Part shown: piece by piece, positions 17,201 to 25,162 of the stretch
How the letters are laid out: each line of letters starts with the position of its first letter
Position numbering within the stretch: the first letter of the stretch is position 1
Assembly: GCF_001263415.1 (NCBI RefSeq)
Contig: NZ_LGTE01000004.1
Location: 92,514 to 156,513 of the forward strand
Length of the DNA stretch: 64,000 bases
Source of the DNA: Thermincola ferriacetica
GTDB lineage: Bacteria > Bacillota > Thermincolia > Thermincolales > Thermincolaceae
Reading direction: 5' to 3'
Notes under the pieces: model-generated
Database searches by the model: none
Seen by the model: only the letters and a program-made list of their open reading frames with translations
Told to the model about the DNA's origin: nothing
Program-made: the position numbers and the translations under genes

Positions 17201-18253
17201 GAAAAAGCTCCGTGTGTCGCCATAGGCGCTCGTATCACCGACATAGAGGTAATCGGCGGCCCGGTAGTTGGTATTTGGGAACCGGGATGATATAAAGGTA
17301 TCCCGCCCCTCAACAGGGCCGGGCTGCAGGGTCGGGTCGATCACCACCGGATACTGCCGGCCGGTTGACTTGAGCCACTCTTCATTTGCCTTTACTGTTA
17401 AAACCGTAAACCCAACATGATTCTCAACTTCTGCCGTCACGGCCAGGGATTTTTCTCCTCCCTTATCATACATAAATGGCCTGGGCATAAACCAACGGAC
17501 ATTCCCGGAACGGTCGGTAAACTCAATTGCACCGTCTGCCCGGGCTTTAGCTGTCAGGTTCTTTAAATCCAGTATAAAACTATACTCCGGCGCCGCATCA
17601 GGGCTGTACAGGATGATATCTTCTTTGAGGGTAGACCCGTCGATAGTATACTTCAGGTCAGCATTTGCCTTAAACCCTTTGTATGTAATGGTGTTCCCGG
17701 CTGTTTCCCCCGGGACGTCCTCCCCTTTGATCAGGCCCCATCTGATGGAATAATCCCTTTGTTGGATAAGCCCGAGGTAGTTTTCTCCTGCTGAGCCTGC
17801 GAAATACACCTTAATGCTGTTGGCCCTGTTGGCAAAGGCGTAGCCTTTCTGTTTTGACTCCACCAGGGTGTTATCTATGTCCGCCAGCTTATTATTTTCA
17901 TCCAGGTAGTGGATAGCTTCCTGGTAGACTTCGGTCTTGTATTCATTCGGACCGATTTTATAAGTTTTTGCATTTATGGTCCTTTTCTCGATAACTTCAT
18001 TTTTCTCCTTGGCTTCTTCTGCCCGGGGGTTTTTTGGTTTTTTTGGCCCGGCCGTTTCCGGGAGGCTGTTTTTATTCTTTTCTGCCTCCGGAGTGTTGGC
18101 CTCAGCAGTCTTCAGAAAACCGCCAAAACTTCCCAGGGCCAGTTCCTGGACGGTATACCTGATTACCCCGTCCAGGGCCCCCATATTGATGGCCACGGCC
18201 AACACAACAGCCGTCACCCGCATCCACAGTTTCCTGCCAAATACCTTTCTCAC
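11300..18253 (-). CDS. Giant RHS/YD-repeat protein with variable C-terminal domain
   Basis: This protein of about 2317 residues is a polymorphic-toxin-type RHS protein. The order is: an N-terminal signal or membrane segment, a Lys/Pro-rich linker (about 50-90), a DNRLRE-type domain (about 320-475), a DUF6531-like segment (VGDSIDAATGNFF), some 40 YD repeats, a Gly/Asn/Lys-rich low-complexity insert (about 1845-1945), the RHS core ending LYLRARCYEPETGRF..NPIRFIDPSGN, and a variable C-terminal domain of about 190 residues of unknown fold. YD shells encapsulate the toxic tip, and the core boundary marks its release. The GTG at 18253 is preferred over the open-frame start at 18277 because AAAGGAGG lies 8 bases before it. 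A c-di-GMP-I riboswitch and terminator precede it. GC is higher in the shell and drops in the C-terminal domain, typical of tip exchange. Confidence 0.93.
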   Translation of the reverse strand: MRKVFGRKLWMRVTAVVLAVAINMGALDGVIRYTVQELALGSFGGFLKTAEANTPEAEKNKNSLPETAGPKKPKNPRAEEAKEKNEVIEKRTINAKTYKIGPNEYKTEVYQEAIHYLDENNKLADIDNTLVESKQKGYAFANRANSIKVYFAGSAGENYLGLIQQRDYSIRWGLIKGEDVPGETAGNTITYKGFKANADLKYTIDGSTLKEDIILYSPDAAPEYSFILDLKNLTAKARADGAIEFTDRSGNVRWFMPRPFMYDKGGEKSLAVTAEVENHVGFTVLTVKANEEWLKSTGRQYPVVIDPTLQPGPVEGRDTFISSRFPNTNYRAADYLYVGDTSAYGDTRSFFHFDNLTSEEDITVTSATFSVFAQEGSLSSIRLFPVEANWRWDYSTLTWDFWQRSGGTGALVDTSSGPATGWWDFDVTSLVQQWVDDPASNNGLALSPGSGEGYKEFISCDHGTASKRPKLVYTYIKGDPVAGPANFRLHIDRKTGLIKADGTAVADARVYLTTDDGQSFGTTADSSGKWEQDGMSFEKGKTRTISMYYEYDVERTDEQGNTYIETITSETTSQKFLIAIYSKGARTKKLAKFYYKDGTRAAKLKEDNGIKTELEMVVGDYVLVLDPMRDMPYTAGDIIKDPDEEYRLREKIRPLYSNGEVVGDSIDAATGNFFAFAADLSFDAKGLPVEFTRVLNSQEPEMYRGPLGQNWKLGYDKMLIMYEDGSIEATGGDGGGYFFRPSGSGYVSDADVTERLVKNGDGTYSVITKYNTVYHFDTDGMLDSITDRNGNTITLSYDPEGLLSEVSDAAGRSCKLYYDELGRITLLEDPAGRQVEYVYDSWGRLSEVIDPNGGVTSYDYDPNDAHRVTGVTDPMGYRAVTNEYDSQGRVTTQYDAEGYYVNLSYGGRSTTFRDKNGNEFIYTFDNEYRVTSIDGPDTESLMAFREETQKAQTLRFGAGGRGVTPDPEPVTTTAAPGSIDSEPVTTTSTDLPLVQYRYDERGYRYQAIDAMGYATYYQHDARGNLLAVLNSENKGTIYRYTDPDNRDYPTEVIDAMGNTTRMTYDDNGNVLTVTDPEGNTTSYEYYDSGLVKSVRDPAGKEVAYTYNPNGNVETVKDGRGFITRYHYDEISRLKEVVDPKGNRTTYEYDNNGNLLRELNPAGEIVNSYDYNNRLLGTRDAEGNVTTYRYDKRGYVLEETDPLLKSTLSHYDGNGNLLWTKDANLNKTTYTYDALGRLKKVIEPTGDAVEYFYDPNGNRTAVKDAKGQVTRYNYDKFNRLEKVIDPLQQWAEYTYDDLGNTLFYRDFDGSVTGYKYDALSRVIEVTDNMGHTTRYTYDRSGNQETVTNALNQTYTYRYDENNNLKQVIDPAGNVTEFEYDENNNRIAMKDALGNVTRYEYDNMNRLVRVIDALNRGNEFGLDKNGNRVRVTDGNGHTTHFKYDGANRLRFVIDPKGNTTEYRYDDVGNLRFCIDANGHTTEYRYNSRNLLTHSINPLGQTTVFEYDENGNIVAKTDPNGNRIEYAYDELDRLLGVYYPDGSYVEYGYNDQGKREWMEDMYGTVWYDYDALGRLTAVTNQDDMTVEYEYNALGQKTLVKYPDGKKVKYGYDNLNRLITVTDRLNKVTSYEYDQVGRRTKTILPNGVVTSYGYNTANQLTSMASINADQKLLAKYEYTYDLAGNRTRLIQTVEGSVYTTEYFYDPLNQLEKVINPDGSRVAYEYDPVGNRIKMTKVEGDSINTTKYYYNAANELTKFNVNDGPFTEFRYDNNGNRIAKIEPGNKVTSYTWDYENRLTEVRFHQGKWVGFEYDGDGNRITKLSAMTMPTYKHDNGKGNNPGFTPPGKEKAKKQQSDLIYMLLANGGNGKGNSGGNSGGNGGGNSGGSGKGNSGNAPGQNKNKSGDGKSDKTQNKNLSKEAREKKKEAAKSKGKGYRKKGKYTNKGKHLGWYKNGKIPVGPNGEKVEIAYYLNDVSDPLTQVLMTYGEDGRFDAAYTYGLERIEVEAVDETRPESQDPLYYLYDGLGSVAYMVKPDGNIRDHYRYDEFGNPAPGSKLSEDGRNVLHNTFGYTGEMWDEETNLLYLRARCYEPETGRFLSRDTYEGDLENPLSKNLYAYVENNPIRFIDPSGNSLVDIILQQLAKVKNTVKQNVRHYIWQSGIKYWLKPKGYTVAADFLNYSLQDNPRTRYFWGGSEVVEKIKKSKIYKTTINSIIKNYKTGKYSVYYDKGIEFRKNESSETDLFYAIHISRMVVKGKVYTGKWRLKVWLGDKYDFTEWLTIKNREINIGTLANDGAHISQLLKIIVPYRFYINFEDTVQWVR

Positions 18254-18290
18254 AAGCCTATCCTCCTTTAAAAACACAAATAAAAATACA

Positions 18291-18326
18291 AAAAGCCCCT
18301 GTCCCCCATGCCGAAGACAGGCGCTC
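18291..18326 (-). terminator. Riboswitch expression-platform terminator
   Basis: On the minus strand, GCGCCTGTC and GGACAGGGGC form a stem around TTCGGCATGGG and are followed by TTTTTGTATTTTT. The hairpin lies between the c-di-GMP aptamer and the RHS ribosome-binding site, so it probably converts ligand binding into transcription termination or read-through. Confidence 0.8.
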
Positions 18327-18347
18327 TTCCCATGCTGATATACACTT

Positions 18348-18436
18348 CCTTCGGCAGCCCGGCTGTCATAGCGTTTCCGCTTTAGACCCGCAGCTTTGCG
18401 CCCCCGCCTTTCGACGGGTTTGCCTTTATCGGGACA
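18348..18436 (-). promoter_or_regulatory. Cyclic di-GMP-I (GEMM-I) riboswitch upstream of the RHS gene
   Basis: The minus strand carries the conserved GEMM-I signature in order: GGCAAACC, a stem capped by a GAAA tetraloop, GCGCAAAGC, GGGTCTA, a variable hairpin with a GGAAAC loop, then the receptor GCCGGGCTGCCG. The aptamer binds c-di-GMP. It is followed by a terminator and then the RHS gene, so c-di-GMP sets RHS transcription. Whether it is an ON or OFF switch cannot be decided by eye. Confidence 0.92.
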
Positions 18437-18473
18437 ATCTTCTATTTTTTAACAAACATTTGTATTATAATTG

Positions 18474-18502
18474 TCGCAGATTTCCAATTGAATTGCAATA
18501 AG
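18474..18502 (-). promoter_or_regulatory. Candidate promoter for the RHS transcript
   Basis: A consensus minus-strand TATAAT (18474-18479) has a weak TTCAAT (18497-18502) at 17-base spacing. Transcription would start about 30 bases before the riboswitch. The rest of 18503-18730 is AT-rich, with no gene I can support. Confidence 0.5.
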
Positions 18503-18726
18503 AAAATATCTACAAATATCACTATTATTTGACATTGTTCGACAATATACGTTTTTGGTTAAGTGGGCCGAAATTGGTCAACTTTGGGAAATGTCAGTGA
18601 AGCCTGTACTATGCCGAAAAAGAAATCAATCATCATAGAATCATGACAAAAGCCTTTAATTATGCCATCTACAAAATGAGGCCACCGTTACTTAAAAAAA
18701 TCTATAGAAAAGCCTGCAACAGACAA

Positions 18727-18758
18727 TAAAAAATCCACAAGGTTGCTAACCCTTGTGG
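18727..18758 (-). terminator. Terminator after tRNA-Leu
   Basis: Minus-strand CCACAAGG (18751-18758) and CCTTGTGG (18735-18742) form a stem followed by ATTTTTTATTG. It lies just past the CCA end of the tRNA. Confidence 0.8.
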
Positions 18759-18767
18759 TTATTAGCC

Positions 18768-18850
18768 TGGTGCCGAAGGAGGGATTCGAACCCTCACGGT
18801 TTCCCGCACGATTTTGAGTCGTGTGCGTCTGCCAGTTCCGCCACTTCGGC
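18768..18850 (-). tRNA. tRNA-Leu (anticodon CAA)
   Basis: The minus strand reads GCCGAAG at the 5' end, a D-loop (GGCGGAACTGGCAGACGC), the anticodon loop CTCAAAA with anticodon CAA, a variable arm of type 2, the T-loop GGTTCGAATCC and a genome-encoded CCA. Size is 83 bases. tRNA genes are frequent integration sites and this one borders the RHS island, but no attachment-site duplicate of its 3' end was found in the window. Confidence 0.96.
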
Positions 18851-19018
18851 GTTTTTTCGATGCAACAATTATATTACCATAAAGACTGCTTAAATGCAAG
18901 ACCAAACAGGTGGAAATTTAGTACATCCCGGGAATAGTTGCAGAAATCAAAACAAATACTAATGACAAAAGACGTATCAATTACTTTGTATTGAAGCCCT
19001 AATGGAGGTTTGATTTAA

Positions 19019-19474
19019 ATGAAAAGAGATACCGTCGCTGCCGGCACCTGGATAGGTATATGGGGGACCGTGCTTATTATCTTACTTTCCTACCTGGAAA
19101 TGACCTTCGGCATCCTGAACACCCCACCTTGGAATATCGCTGCCGATGTGTTCTTAACAAGTGCAAATATAAAAACTTTATATGGTTTGATTATTGGCAT
19201 GGCAGGCACTTTGGCCCTCGGCATAGCTACTACCTTATTTATCGCTGCAATTTTAAGACTGACGGGTACGGATTATGCATGGTTAAAAGGAGTTATTGTC
19301 GCTAATGCTATAGGTTTTGGCACCATGGGTTTGTTTATGCCCATGTTGAATATCAGTGAAAACATTCAAAGCGAACCCTGGACAAATATCTTGGCTCTTC
19401 TTGACCTGACCATTTTTGGTCTTTTCACCGGCTATATGTTGAAGAAATCGTTTCAACAACGGGTCGAAAAATAA
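19019..19474 (+). CDS. Four-helix membrane protein of unknown function
   Basis: This 151-residue protein has four clear hydrophobic segments and short loops, and no motif that I recognise. The ATG at 19019 follows TGGAGG. It stands alone between the tRNA and thrC, which is convergent. Confidence 0.7.
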   Translation: MKRDTVAAGTWIGIWGTVLIILLSYLEMTFGILNTPPWNIAADVFLTSANIKTLYGLIIGMAGTLALGIATTLFIAAILRLTGTDYAWLKGVIVANAIGFGTMGLFMPMLNISENIQSEPWTNILALLDLTIFGLFTGYMLKKSFQQRVEK

Positions 19475-19496
19475 TAAGAATAAATGCTTTTTACTT

Positions 19497-20996
19497 TTAT
19501 ACGCCCAGGATGTTGTTTATTTCCTGAACCAGTTCTTCCTTAGCCGCCACTCTGTTATGCCGGACAGGTTTTTTGTCCAAGTCGCGCAGGCCGGGGTGGA
19601 TTTCCATGCCGGAAACTTCCCGCAACTCTTGCAGGATTGCCATTTCATCCTTGCCGGCGATAGCTTCCGGCCCTTTGATAGCTTCCAGCACCGCAGCATT
19701 AAATTTAAACGGATTGGCGGTGGAAGCAATTACCGTCGGCGTATGGTCTTTGGTAGATTTAACATAGTCCCAGTATACTTTCAGGGCAACGGCCGTATGG
19801 GTGTCAACGGTATAGTGTTTTTTCTCAAACACTTCTCTTATTGTGGCCAGAGTTTCTTCTTCGGTAGCAAAGCCGGCTGCCAGTATGGCATCAATTCTGG
19901 CCCTGGTTTCCGCATCAATGTTAAAAACACCCGTTGCATTCAGCTCTCTGAACCATTTGTTTATTAATTCGCTGTTATGCCCGTTAACTTCGAAAAGGAA
20001 CCTCTCCAGATTGCTGGAAATTAAAATATCCATAGAAGGACTGTTCGTCTTTATAAACTCCCGGTTACGGTCATATGCACCTGTACGGAAAAAGTCAGTC
20101 AAAACCTTGTTTTCATTGGAAGCACATATGAACTTGTTGACAGGCAGACCCATGCGGTAAGCATAATAACCGGCCAGGATATTGCCGAAGTTACCCGTGG
20201 GAACAACTATATTGATTTTATCGCCCATATTTATCTGACCTTGTCTGACCAGAGACAGGTAGCTCCATATATAGTAAATAATTTGCGGTACCAGACGCCC
20301 CCAGTTGATGGAGTTGGCTGAAGATAACTCAATGCCGTGTTCATTCAGAAAACGGTTGTAATCCGGGTCGCCAAAAATTTCTTTCACGGCATTCTGACAA
20401 TCATCGAAATTACCCTTTACAGCCACAACGTATGTGTTATTCCCATCGGTGGTTGTCATCTGCAGTTCCTGCACCTTGCTGACCCCCCCGTAGGGGTAGA
20501 AAACAATGATTCTGATGCCTGGAACGTTTTTATAACCTTCCAGGGCCGCTTTGCCCGTATCACCCGATGTGGCCACCAAAATAACTATTCCCTTGTCTGA
20601 CTGTACTTTTTTCACAGCCTTGGATAATAAGGGAGGCATTATTTGCAGGGCCATATCCTTAAAAGCCGCTGTTGGGCCATGCCAGAGCTCCAGAAAATAG
20701 GTATGGTTATTTAACTGAAACAAAGGCGCTATTTCGGGGGTATCAAAATTTTGACCGTTGTAAGCCCTGTCTATACACTCCCGGATTTCCTCTGCAGAAT
20801 AATCAGTGAGGTAAAGTCCCAAAACCTTTTCCGCCACTTCCTGATAAGAACAGTTAACCATGTTCGCCAGGTCATTCATGGATAGTACAGGAAGGAATTC
20901 GGGAACAAAAAGGCCGCCCGTCGGAACCATGCCCAGTTTGATTGCCCGGGCGGAGCTAACAGCTTCAAAGTTGCCCCTTGTACTTATGTAGTTCAT
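19497..20996 (-). CDS. thrC: Threonine synthase
   Basis: This 499-residue PLP enzyme converts O-phosphohomoserine to threonine. The PLP lysine lies in HGPTAAFKDMALQ, and ATSGDTGKAALEG and NFGNILAGYYA motifs line the cofactor pocket. The length fits the long (yeast/E. coli-like) subclass. The ATG at 20996 follows AAAGGAG; an in-frame TTG at 21020 upstream has no ribosome-binding site. No homoserine kinase or dehydrogenase gene is adjacent. Confidence 0.95.
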   Translation of the reverse strand: MNYISTRGNFEAVSSARAIKLGMVPTGGLFVPEFLPVLSMNDLANMVNCSYQEVAEKVLGLYLTDYSAEEIRECIDRAYNGQNFDTPEIAPLFQLNNHTYFLELWHGPTAAFKDMALQIMPPLLSKAVKKVQSDKGIVILVATSGDTGKAALEGYKNVPGIRIIVFYPYGGVSKVQELQMTTTDGNNTYVVAVKGNFDDCQNAVKEIFGDPDYNRFLNEHGIELSSANSINWGRLVPQIIYYIWSYLSLVRQGQINMGDKINIVVPTGNFGNILAGYYAYRMGLPVNKFICASNENKVLTDFFRTGAYDRNREFIKTNSPSMDILISSNLERFLFEVNGHNSELINKWFRELNATGVFNIDAETRARIDAILAAGFATEEETLATIREVFEKKHYTVDTHTAVALKVYWDYVKSTKDHTPTVIASTANPFKFNAAVLEAIKGPEAIAGKDEMAILQELREVSGMEIHPGLRDLDKKPVRHNRVAAKEELVQEINNILGV

Positions 20997-21032
20997 TGTA
21001 TGTTCTCCTTTCAAAGCCAAGCATAATATCTA

Positions 21033-21061
21033 ATTTTATTCCAAAAAAGAATTAACGTCAA
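21033..21061 (-). promoter_or_regulatory. Sigma-A-type promoter for thrC
   Basis: On the minus strand TTGACG (21056-21061) and TAAAAT (21033-21038) are separated by exactly 17 bases. The leader before the thrC start is about 30 bases, too short for a T-box or attenuator. Confidence 0.7.
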
Positions 21062-21150
21062 GGACCGGTAGAGATACAAACAGGCGAGCCAAGGCATTGC
21101 CCATCTGTTACCGCGTTAAGGGCGTTTGTCAATGCGGGCGTTAAACGGGG

Positions 21151-24100
21151 TTATGCCCCGGCAGAAACAGGTTCCTTTTTCCTGCGGCCTTTAAAGAACC
21201 GGTTTTTAAAGTCGTCTATTAAGGTATAGGCAACAGGTATCAGGATAGGCGTCAATATGGTGGAGGTAATCAAGCCGCCTACCAAAACAATACCCATGCC
21301 TTTCCTGATTTCCGAACCTTCGGCAAAAGCCAGGGCTGTTGGTAGCATACCGAAGATCATGGTTACCGATGTCATAAATATAGGACGCAATCTGGTTGTT
21401 CCCGCCTCCAGCAGGGCATCCCGCAGGGAAAGGCCCCTTTCCATCAGGGTATTGGTATAGTCAATAAGCAGAGTACCGTTTTTGGCGGCTAAACCGTCCA
21501 GCATAATAATACCGATGAGAGACATCATATCCAGGTTGGTTCCGGTTATGGCCAGAGCTATCATAGCCCCGATAATACCACAGGGCAATGACAGCATACG
21601 GATAAAGGGCGTAAGAAATGATTCATACAAAATTGTCAGGATCATGTAAACCAGGATCAGGGACAGGACCAGTGCCTGAATCAAATCAGCATTGGAATCA
21701 TCCATCTGCTTGATATCACCGTCATACTCAATTTTGAAACCCGGCGGCAAATCCAGTTTGGCAAAACCGGCATCGAGAGATTTTCGGATTTCGGCCAGGG
21801 AAGCGCCTTTATAATTACAGGTTATAGCAATCATCCGCTGCCGGTTTTTATGCCGGATCTGCGTGGGGCCTTCTCCGTAGGACAGGTCTGCCACCTGTTT
21901 TAACAGAACCGTCTCACCCCGGTAATTGGTAACAGTTGTATTACCCAGTTCTTCCACGTTATTTCTGTCAATGTCAGTTAACTGTACCGTAATATCATAT
22001 TCTTTACCCTTTTCCCTGTACTGGGTAGCCACCTCGCCGGCCATAGCCGCTCTGAGAGCCTGGGCTATTTCTCCGGCCGAAAGTCCGTAGAGGGCAGCCT
22101 TTTCCCTGTTCACCTTGACCTGAATTTCCGGCTGTCCATTTTCTTCCCAGGAGCTTTTTACTTCCAGGGTGCCCGGTGTCTTTTCCGTAATTTCTTTCAT
22201 TTGGCCGGCCAGCCTGACCAGAGTATCTGAATCAGGGCCCGAAAGTTCAATAATAATAGGCGCTTCCATATAGGCCATGCCCGGCAAGGCAGCCTCGGCC
22301 ACCTTCATTTCCACACCCGGGAACAGGTTGTCCCACTTTCTGACTTCATCTACAATCTGCCAGACCGTTTTGTCCCGTTTGTTTTTGGCCACCAGATTCA
22401 CATATATCTTGGCCCGGTGAGAAGCATTGCCGGGGGCAACAGCCCCTCCCCCCAAACCGACCATGGAAAAATAGGATTCCACCTCAGGTATTTTGGCCAG
22501 CCTGTCTTCAAATTCTTTTACAACCTGATCAGTCTTCTGTAACGGCGTACCCGGCGTCAGTTCCAATACAATGGAAAACTTGCTCTGGTCAGTATTGGAA
22601 ATAAACTCTCCGCCTATGGCACCGGTAAAAAGCAGTGAAATACTGGCCGCAATGCCTGCAACTACTACCAGAAGAACCTTCAGCCTGTGCTGCAGAGACC
22701 ATTTCAAGAGACTCCGGTAAAAGCTGACCACCCGATGACCCAGGGCATTAGTTTTTACGCCGACCCAGGCCCACAACCTGTTTGTTCTTTTCTCCTCCTT
22801 ATCGCCGCTGTGGTTCTTGTAAAATTTGGCTGCCAACATCGGTGTCAGGGTAAAGGAAACAAAAAGGGAAAACAGGGTTGCCACTACTACAGTCAAACCA
22901 AACTGGCGGAACATCTGACCCACCATACCGGTCATAAAAGCAATCGGGCCAAATACCACCACATCGGATAGAGTTATTGCCACTGCTGCCATGCCTATTT
23001 CTCCCCGGCCGTCTATTGCTGCCTGTTCAGCGTTTTTCCCCATCTGCAGGTGCCGGTGTATATTTTCCAGGACTACTATGGAATCATCAACCAGAATGCC
23101 CACACAAAGAGATAAACCCATCAACGACAGCATGTTGAAGGTGAAGCCGAAAAAGTACATCATCATAAAAGTGGCAATAATGGAAGTAGGAATGGCCAGC
23201 ATGACAATTACCAGCGACCGCCATTCCCGCAGGAAGAACAACAGAACAATGCCCGTCATTACAACGCCTTCTACCAGGGTTCTCTTGGTATCGGCAAGAG
23301 AATTGGTGATAAAAGTTGAGGTATCGTCTGAGATAACGATTTTTATATCGCCGGGCACATCTTTTTTAATGCTTTCCAATTCCTTGCGGATACCTTCGGC
23401 GGTATCCACAATACTGGCATCACTCTGCTTCTGCACCAGAATAGCCACAGCCTCTTTTTTATTCAGCCGGCTTAAGCGTTCCATCTCTTTAAAAGTATCA
23501 GACACCTTGGCAATATCCTTCAGCGGAATTGTTCCCCCAGTTGGCAGCGGAATCAACAGGTCCTCAATTTCTCTTAGCTCTGTAAACTCGCCCAACAACC
23601 TGATATTGTAGTTCCTGTCGGTTTGTTTGATTTTGCCACTGGGCACATTATGGTTTTCCAGGCTTAATCTCTGGATCACCTGGTTGACGGAAAGACCGTA
23701 GGCAGCTAACCTGTTCCGGTCAACCTCAACGAGGATTTCTCTTTCCTGCCCACCTACGATGTTTACTGTAGCTACACCGGGTACTGATTCCAACCGGTCT
23801 TTTATTTTATCCCTGGCAATCTCGTAAATTTCATTCAGCGACCGCTCCCCCGAAACAGCAATAGTTATGACAGGTTCCGCATTTAAATCAACCTTCTGCA
23901 CGAGCGGCTTGTCCATGTCTCTGGGCAGCTTAATCAAAACAGCATCTACAGCTTTTTGCGTATCATTAACCGCCACATCAGCATCGGTGCTCATGGTAAA
24001 TTCCAGGACAGTAGTGGCCACACCCTCATTTATGTAAGAAGCAACTTTTTTCAAACCACTGATGGATGAAACCTGTTCCTCGATAGGGTCAACAACTTGG

Positions 24101-24282
24101 CTCTCCATTTCTTCAGTCCCGGCGCCGGGATAGATGGAGGTAATTGTAACAAAAGGCATATTAGCTTTGGGAAACAGGTCTGCCCCCAGCTTAGTATAGG
24201 AAAACAAACCCAGGACCACAAAAAACATGATGATCATAGTCATGGCCACAGGTTTTTTTATAGCCAGTTCCGTAACCTTCAC
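21151..24282 (-). CDS. RND-family multidrug or lipid exporter (AcrB/SwrC-like)
   Basis: This 1043-residue inner-membrane pump has the standard RND plan: one N-terminal helix, a large periplasmic-type loop, helices 2-7, a second loop and helices 8-12. Proton-relay residues are present: the Asp pair in LCVGILVDDSIVV (TM4) and the Lys in IMLDGLAAKNGTLL (TM10). No membrane-fusion protein or outer-membrane channel gene is adjacent. A lone pump with a TetR regulator upstream resembles SwrC/YerP in Gram-positive bacteria. The ATG at 24282 follows GGGGGG-rich sequence. Substrates are unknown. Confidence 0.92.
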   Translation of the reverse strand: MKVTELAIKKPVAMTMIIMFFVVLGLFSYTKLGADLFPKANMPFVTITSIYPGAGTEEMESQVVDPIEEQVSSISGLKKVASYINEGVATTVLEFTMSTDADVAVNDTQKAVDAVLIKLPRDMDKPLVQKVDLNAEPVITIAVSGERSLNEIYEIARDKIKDRLESVPGVATVNIVGGQEREILVEVDRNRLAAYGLSVNQVIQRLSLENHNVPSGKIKQTDRNYNIRLLGEFTELREIEDLLIPLPTGGTIPLKDIAKVSDTFKEMERLSRLNKKEAVAILVQKQSDASIVDTAEGIRKELESIKKDVPGDIKIVISDDTSTFITNSLADTKRTLVEGVVMTGIVLLFFLREWRSLVIVMLAIPTSIIATFMMMYFFGFTFNMLSLMGLSLCVGILVDDSIVVLENIHRHLQMGKNAEQAAIDGRGEIGMAAVAITLSDVVVFGPIAFMTGMVGQMFRQFGLTVVVATLFSLFVSFTLTPMLAAKFYKNHSGDKEEKRTNRLWAWVGVKTNALGHRVVSFYRSLLKWSLQHRLKVLLVVVAGIAASISLLFTGAIGGEFISNTDQSKFSIVLELTPGTPLQKTDQVVKEFEDRLAKIPEVESYFSMVGLGGGAVAPGNASHRAKIYVNLVAKNKRDKTVWQIVDEVRKWDNLFPGVEMKVAEAALPGMAYMEAPIIIELSGPDSDTLVRLAGQMKEITEKTPGTLEVKSSWEENGQPEIQVKVNREKAALYGLSAGEIAQALRAAMAGEVATQYREKGKEYDITVQLTDIDRNNVEELGNTTVTNYRGETVLLKQVADLSYGEGPTQIRHKNRQRMIAITCNYKGASLAEIRKSLDAGFAKLDLPPGFKIEYDGDIKQMDDSNADLIQALVLSLILVYMILTILYESFLTPFIRMLSLPCGIIGAMIALAITGTNLDMMSLIGIIMLDGLAAKNGTLLIDYTNTLMERGLSLRDALLEAGTTRLRPIFMTSVTMIFGMLPTALAFAEGSEIRKGMGIVLVGGLITSTILTPILIPVAYTLIDDFKNRFFKGRRKKEPVSAGA

Positions 24283-24329
24283 TTAACTCCCCCCAAAAAC
24301 GCTAAACTCCTCCCAAAAAGCTAAAAAAG

Positions 24330-24983
24330 TTAAAAAAACATATAATATAAAACTTCCAAATTACTTACGCTAACAACACCGTCGTTTCTCCCACATCCCT
24401 TAAAAAACAGATCAAGGACTTCCAAATATCTGTCTTTCAGCGGCTCCCCGTCAGATTCCGCCAGCCAGTGCAGAGTAGCCGAATACAGCGCTCCCAATAG
24501 CTGCCGGGCCATGGTTTGCGAAGAAAATCTATCCGTTACATCACCTTTTTCCTGGCCCATTTTAAAGATATCCGTAAAACCTTCTTCCAGTCCGTCTTTT
24601 GGCACAGGTTCCCAATTAGGCCCATAATAAAAATTTCTTAAGTCGGAAATATATATTTCTGAAAGTTCCTTGTTTTCTTCATGCCAATGGGCTATAATTA
24701 ACAAGACAAATTGAAAACGTTCGTATGTACTGGGTAATTCCATAACCCGCGGCCAATTCTTTTCCCGGTAATCTGCGACCACCCAACCGACATAAGCCCC
24801 GACAATGGCTTCTTTGGAAGGAAAATAATTATATAACGTCCCCAGAGCTACATCTGCTTCCTCAGAAATCCGGTTCATCGTAGTCTGTTCAAAACCACGT
24901 TTTTTGAAAAGCCTGATGGCCGTCTCCATAATTTTTAAACGAGTGGCTTCTTTTTTTCTCTCCCGTCTTGTCATTTCACACAC
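24330..24983 (-). CDS. TetR/AcrR-family repressor of the RND exporter
   Basis: This protein of about 217 residues has an N-terminal TetR helix-turn-helix (ETAIRLFKKRGFEQTTMNRISEEADVALGTLYNYFPSKEAIV) and a C-terminal ligand domain. It lies 47 bases upstream of the RND pump in the same direction, so it probably represses its own operon. The GTG at 24983 has GGGAGG at good spacing; the ATG at 24974 is the alternative. The ligand is unknown. Confidence 0.9.
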   Translation of the reverse strand: MCEMTRRERKKEATRLKIMETAIRLFKKRGFEQTTMNRISEEADVALGTLYNYFPSKEAIVGAYVGWVVADYREKNWPRVMELPSTYERFQFVLLIIAHWHEENKELSEIYISDLRNFYYGPNWEPVPKDGLEEGFTDIFKMGQEKGDVTDRFSSQTMARQLLGALYSATLHWLAESDGEPLKDRYLEVLDLFFKGCGRNDGVVSVSNLEVLYYMFF

Positions 24984-25162
24984 TCATATCACCCTCCCAC
25001 GCAATTTTAAATCACTGTCCCGTTTCTACCGGATTATTGTTAATACTTATAATTACTATATTTTTATGTAAATTATAATTTTGTAATCATTATAAATTTA
25101 TTGCAATAATATTTTACTCCTTCCTTTTTCATACCGTCAATTGAAAAAATTCCTGTATTTTT

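Noticed and set aside
12028..18338. Many plus-strand frames opposite the RHS gene
   Set aside because: They arise from the regular codon pattern of the YD repeats on the other strand.
18768..18850. tRNA-Leu as the attachment site of the RHS island
   Set aside because: No duplicate of the tRNA 3' end was seen at the other island border and no integrase gene is present.
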